Positions 12,101 to 15,100 of a DNA stretch of 18,083 nucleotides are shown in pieces. A program made the position numbers and the translations under genes. The notes under the pieces are model-generated. The model was given only the letters and a program-made list of their open reading frames with translations, was not told the DNA's origin and ran no database searches. Location of the stretch: positions 1 to 18,083 of the forward strand of contig JBBAAG010000066.1 in the NCBI GenBank assembly GCA_041658405.1. Direction: 5' to 3'. Source of the stretch: Elusimicrobiota bacterium. GTDB taxonomy: Bacteria > Elusimicrobiota > UBA5214 > JBBAAG01. Positions within the stretch are counted from its first letter, which is position 1; the number at the start of each line of letters is the position of its first letter.

Positions 12101-15100
12101 GCGAAGTGTTTACTACCGCTACATATATTTTTGTAGACGACGAGTTGTCCAACTGGTCGCATGCAAAGGCTTCTATGGTATAAACCCCGTCTTGGTATTT
12201 AGAACTGTCCCAGTGGTAACTACAATCCGATCCAACAGATTCGTACTTGAATACTCCGTTCACAAAAACCAGTATTTTTTTGACCCCGCACCCTGCGTCA
12301 CTGGCATTCACGTTAATATCTATTGCATCTCTTACAAACGCGCCGTCTGCGGGGCTTGAAATATGTACAATGGGGCCGGTGTTGTCCAAAATAAAGGATG
12401 TTGCTTTTATGGATTCCATATTACCATTAACATCCCGGGCTTTGTATACCAGAGTGTGCGTACTTTCGGTAACTGTAGATAAGTATTCTTGGGCGTAACT
12501 CGTCAATTCGTACAAATTTCTTTTTGTCTCATAGTATCCACTCGCAGTGGAAAAGGTTAATTCATACAGCGTATTCTCGGGGTGGCCATCAATACTATAT
12601 ATTAATTCATTAACTCCTATCCCGACCCTATCATTTGCAAGTACTGCATCGTCAGTACTTGTAAATACAAATTCTGTATCGCTACGGACATAAGTATTGC
12701 TATCCGAAACATATTTAGGAGCGCTGATATATACATATGTGCTCGGAGGAAAAGTGTCCTTGACGATTTCAAACGGAAGGCTGCTAAGCGATGAACTGTT
12801 ACCTGCATAATCAGCTGCAGTTATATCTAAAGTCCAAGTACCCGGGAATAAGGAAGAAGCGCTTATTATTGTAAAAGACGTTACGCTTACATAACTCGGG
12901 GAAGAAGATTCTGACAAATATGCCGTTACTTTATTAAAACTTATCCCAACGTTGTCGGTTACGCTAAAATTACAATTGATATTATCTTTTCCTATAACAT
13001 ACCTGCCGCCTTGGGGCGAGTTTATCGTTATCACCGGTGGTTCATTATCGGTGGGAAGCGTTAATATCTCGAACTCCGCCGTAGTAGACGAGGTATAGTG
13101 TCCAAACCAATCATGGGCTACTACCGTAAACGTCCAGCTGCCAGTACTAAGGTTTGTTACGTCTATTTCATCATTTTGTACCACCAACCTCTTGGAGCCA
13201 TCGTCCAATTTTGTAAGGTACGCGTAATACATTGGCGACGGGTCGTAGTCTATAACCATATAGTTAACTTTCAAGGTGTCATGTCCTTGGAAATACCGTT
13301 CCCCGCCAGTAGGCGAGAACATAAACACTTCAGGAGGCGTGTTGTCTAATACAACGCTAAGCCCTTTAGTATCTTCCATATTATTTACATTATCCGCACC
13401 AAAATAAGATATCCCGTAATAACCATCCGGGCCGGTTATATTAAACGTACTCTCGTAAAAATTCCACCAGTCATAATTATCTGTAATATAATAAATCCCG
13501 TTTACACCCGACGGTAACATGCCTCGGTCTGCCGACGTTATAGTAAAACTCGTTTCGGAAGTAATAAAAACATTATCGTATCTGTATATTACCGGACTGC
13601 TTACAAACAATTCGCTTTCCGGCGGGGCGGTATCTATCAATATATTAAATACTTTTTCAGGTTCTATATTGCCTACATTGTCAACGCTTATACACTTTAC
13701 AGTGTGCTGTCCTTCATCAGTGTAACTTACTGAGGTAATGCCACAAACATATCCCGCAGAATCTATATCGATTTCAGCGCGGCATAATCCTGATGAAACG
13801 CCGTTAAATACAGGGTCGGTACTTACAAAAACAAAAGTTGTGTTCCACCCATTACCAAAATATTTTTCGCCGTCAAAATACCAATCGCCGATATTGTTAC
13901 ATTGCGTTTCCGGCGGGTGGGTGTCTATATACACTACCGTAGATTTTACGATTTCATAATTACCGGCGTTGTCTACGCTATAATACTCTATTTTATGCAC
14001 ATTTTCATCCGGTTCAAACGGGGCGGTGTAGACAGCCCAGCCCGGATTGTTGTCAATACGGTACATTATAGATGCTATACCAGAGCTTAAATCTTTTACT
14101 ACGTGCGTAGGCTCGTAAGCAGTGAACTCAAACTGTGTAGTACTTGAACAATAAACGGTTTGTCCTATGTAAAATTGCCGGCCATTTATTAACTTCAAAT
14201 CTGTAACCGGCGCAATGGTATCCGCTGTGGACAACAAAAGCGCATACAATCCTGGTGAAGATATTCGCGATTTAACATAATTATTTTCAACGTTTATATT
14301 TAACATCGGTATCTTATTCCATACGTTTTGGTGATACCGGTAAATGTTTAGTTCGGATTCTACTGAAGGCAACCCGATGTCGGTATAGTAAAAAGTTAGT
14401 TCGCCTGACGGTATGATCTCGGCACTGTTAGGTTGAATATTGTATAAATGACTAAATACAAACAACCCGCCGGTGGTCGCTGAAGTAACAGCTTCTGTAC
14501 CAAGTGTGGTTGTAGTAGATTCTTCAACTATACTGACTTCCGCAGGTTCACTACCTATTTTGGCCATTAAATATCTTATATTTACAATAGAATCCGGGCT
14601 TTCAGCGTAAAATAGCGTTGACGTACTTACAACTCCGGACCAGGACGAACTATTATTTGCCCTATCAATAGCACGGATCTGGAAATAGTTTATTTCTTTG
14701 TCCGATACCGGCACAGGCGTTATTTCAGCTACGCCACATACCGTATTTGTGGATAACACAAGTATGTTAGTATCCGGTACTTCACCATTGACCAAGTACG
14801 TAGAATATTTTATTTGGTACCGCCCGTTCCGTATGTCGCCTACAGTACCATCAGCGCCGGGGGAGGTCCAGGTAAGTATTATGTTATCAACACCCGGGGT
14901 AACAACTAAGTCCGTAACCGTCCCAGGAGGGACTGCTACCGGCGTTGCCGTTAGCAGAGCCTCCGGAAACGCGCTTTCGTTACCTGCGTAGTCCACCGCA
15001 GTTACTGCATACTGGTAAGTTACACCGTTCTCAACGTTCTCATCAACAAAAAACGGTGTGGTTATCAACTCCGTATTTTTCTTTACCCAGTGCGAAGCGA

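Noticed and set aside
1236..14219. Regularly spaced repeats as a possible CRISPR array
   Set aside because: Spacing of about 270-300 bases equals one protein domain. The DNA repeats are imperfect and lie inside one open frame.
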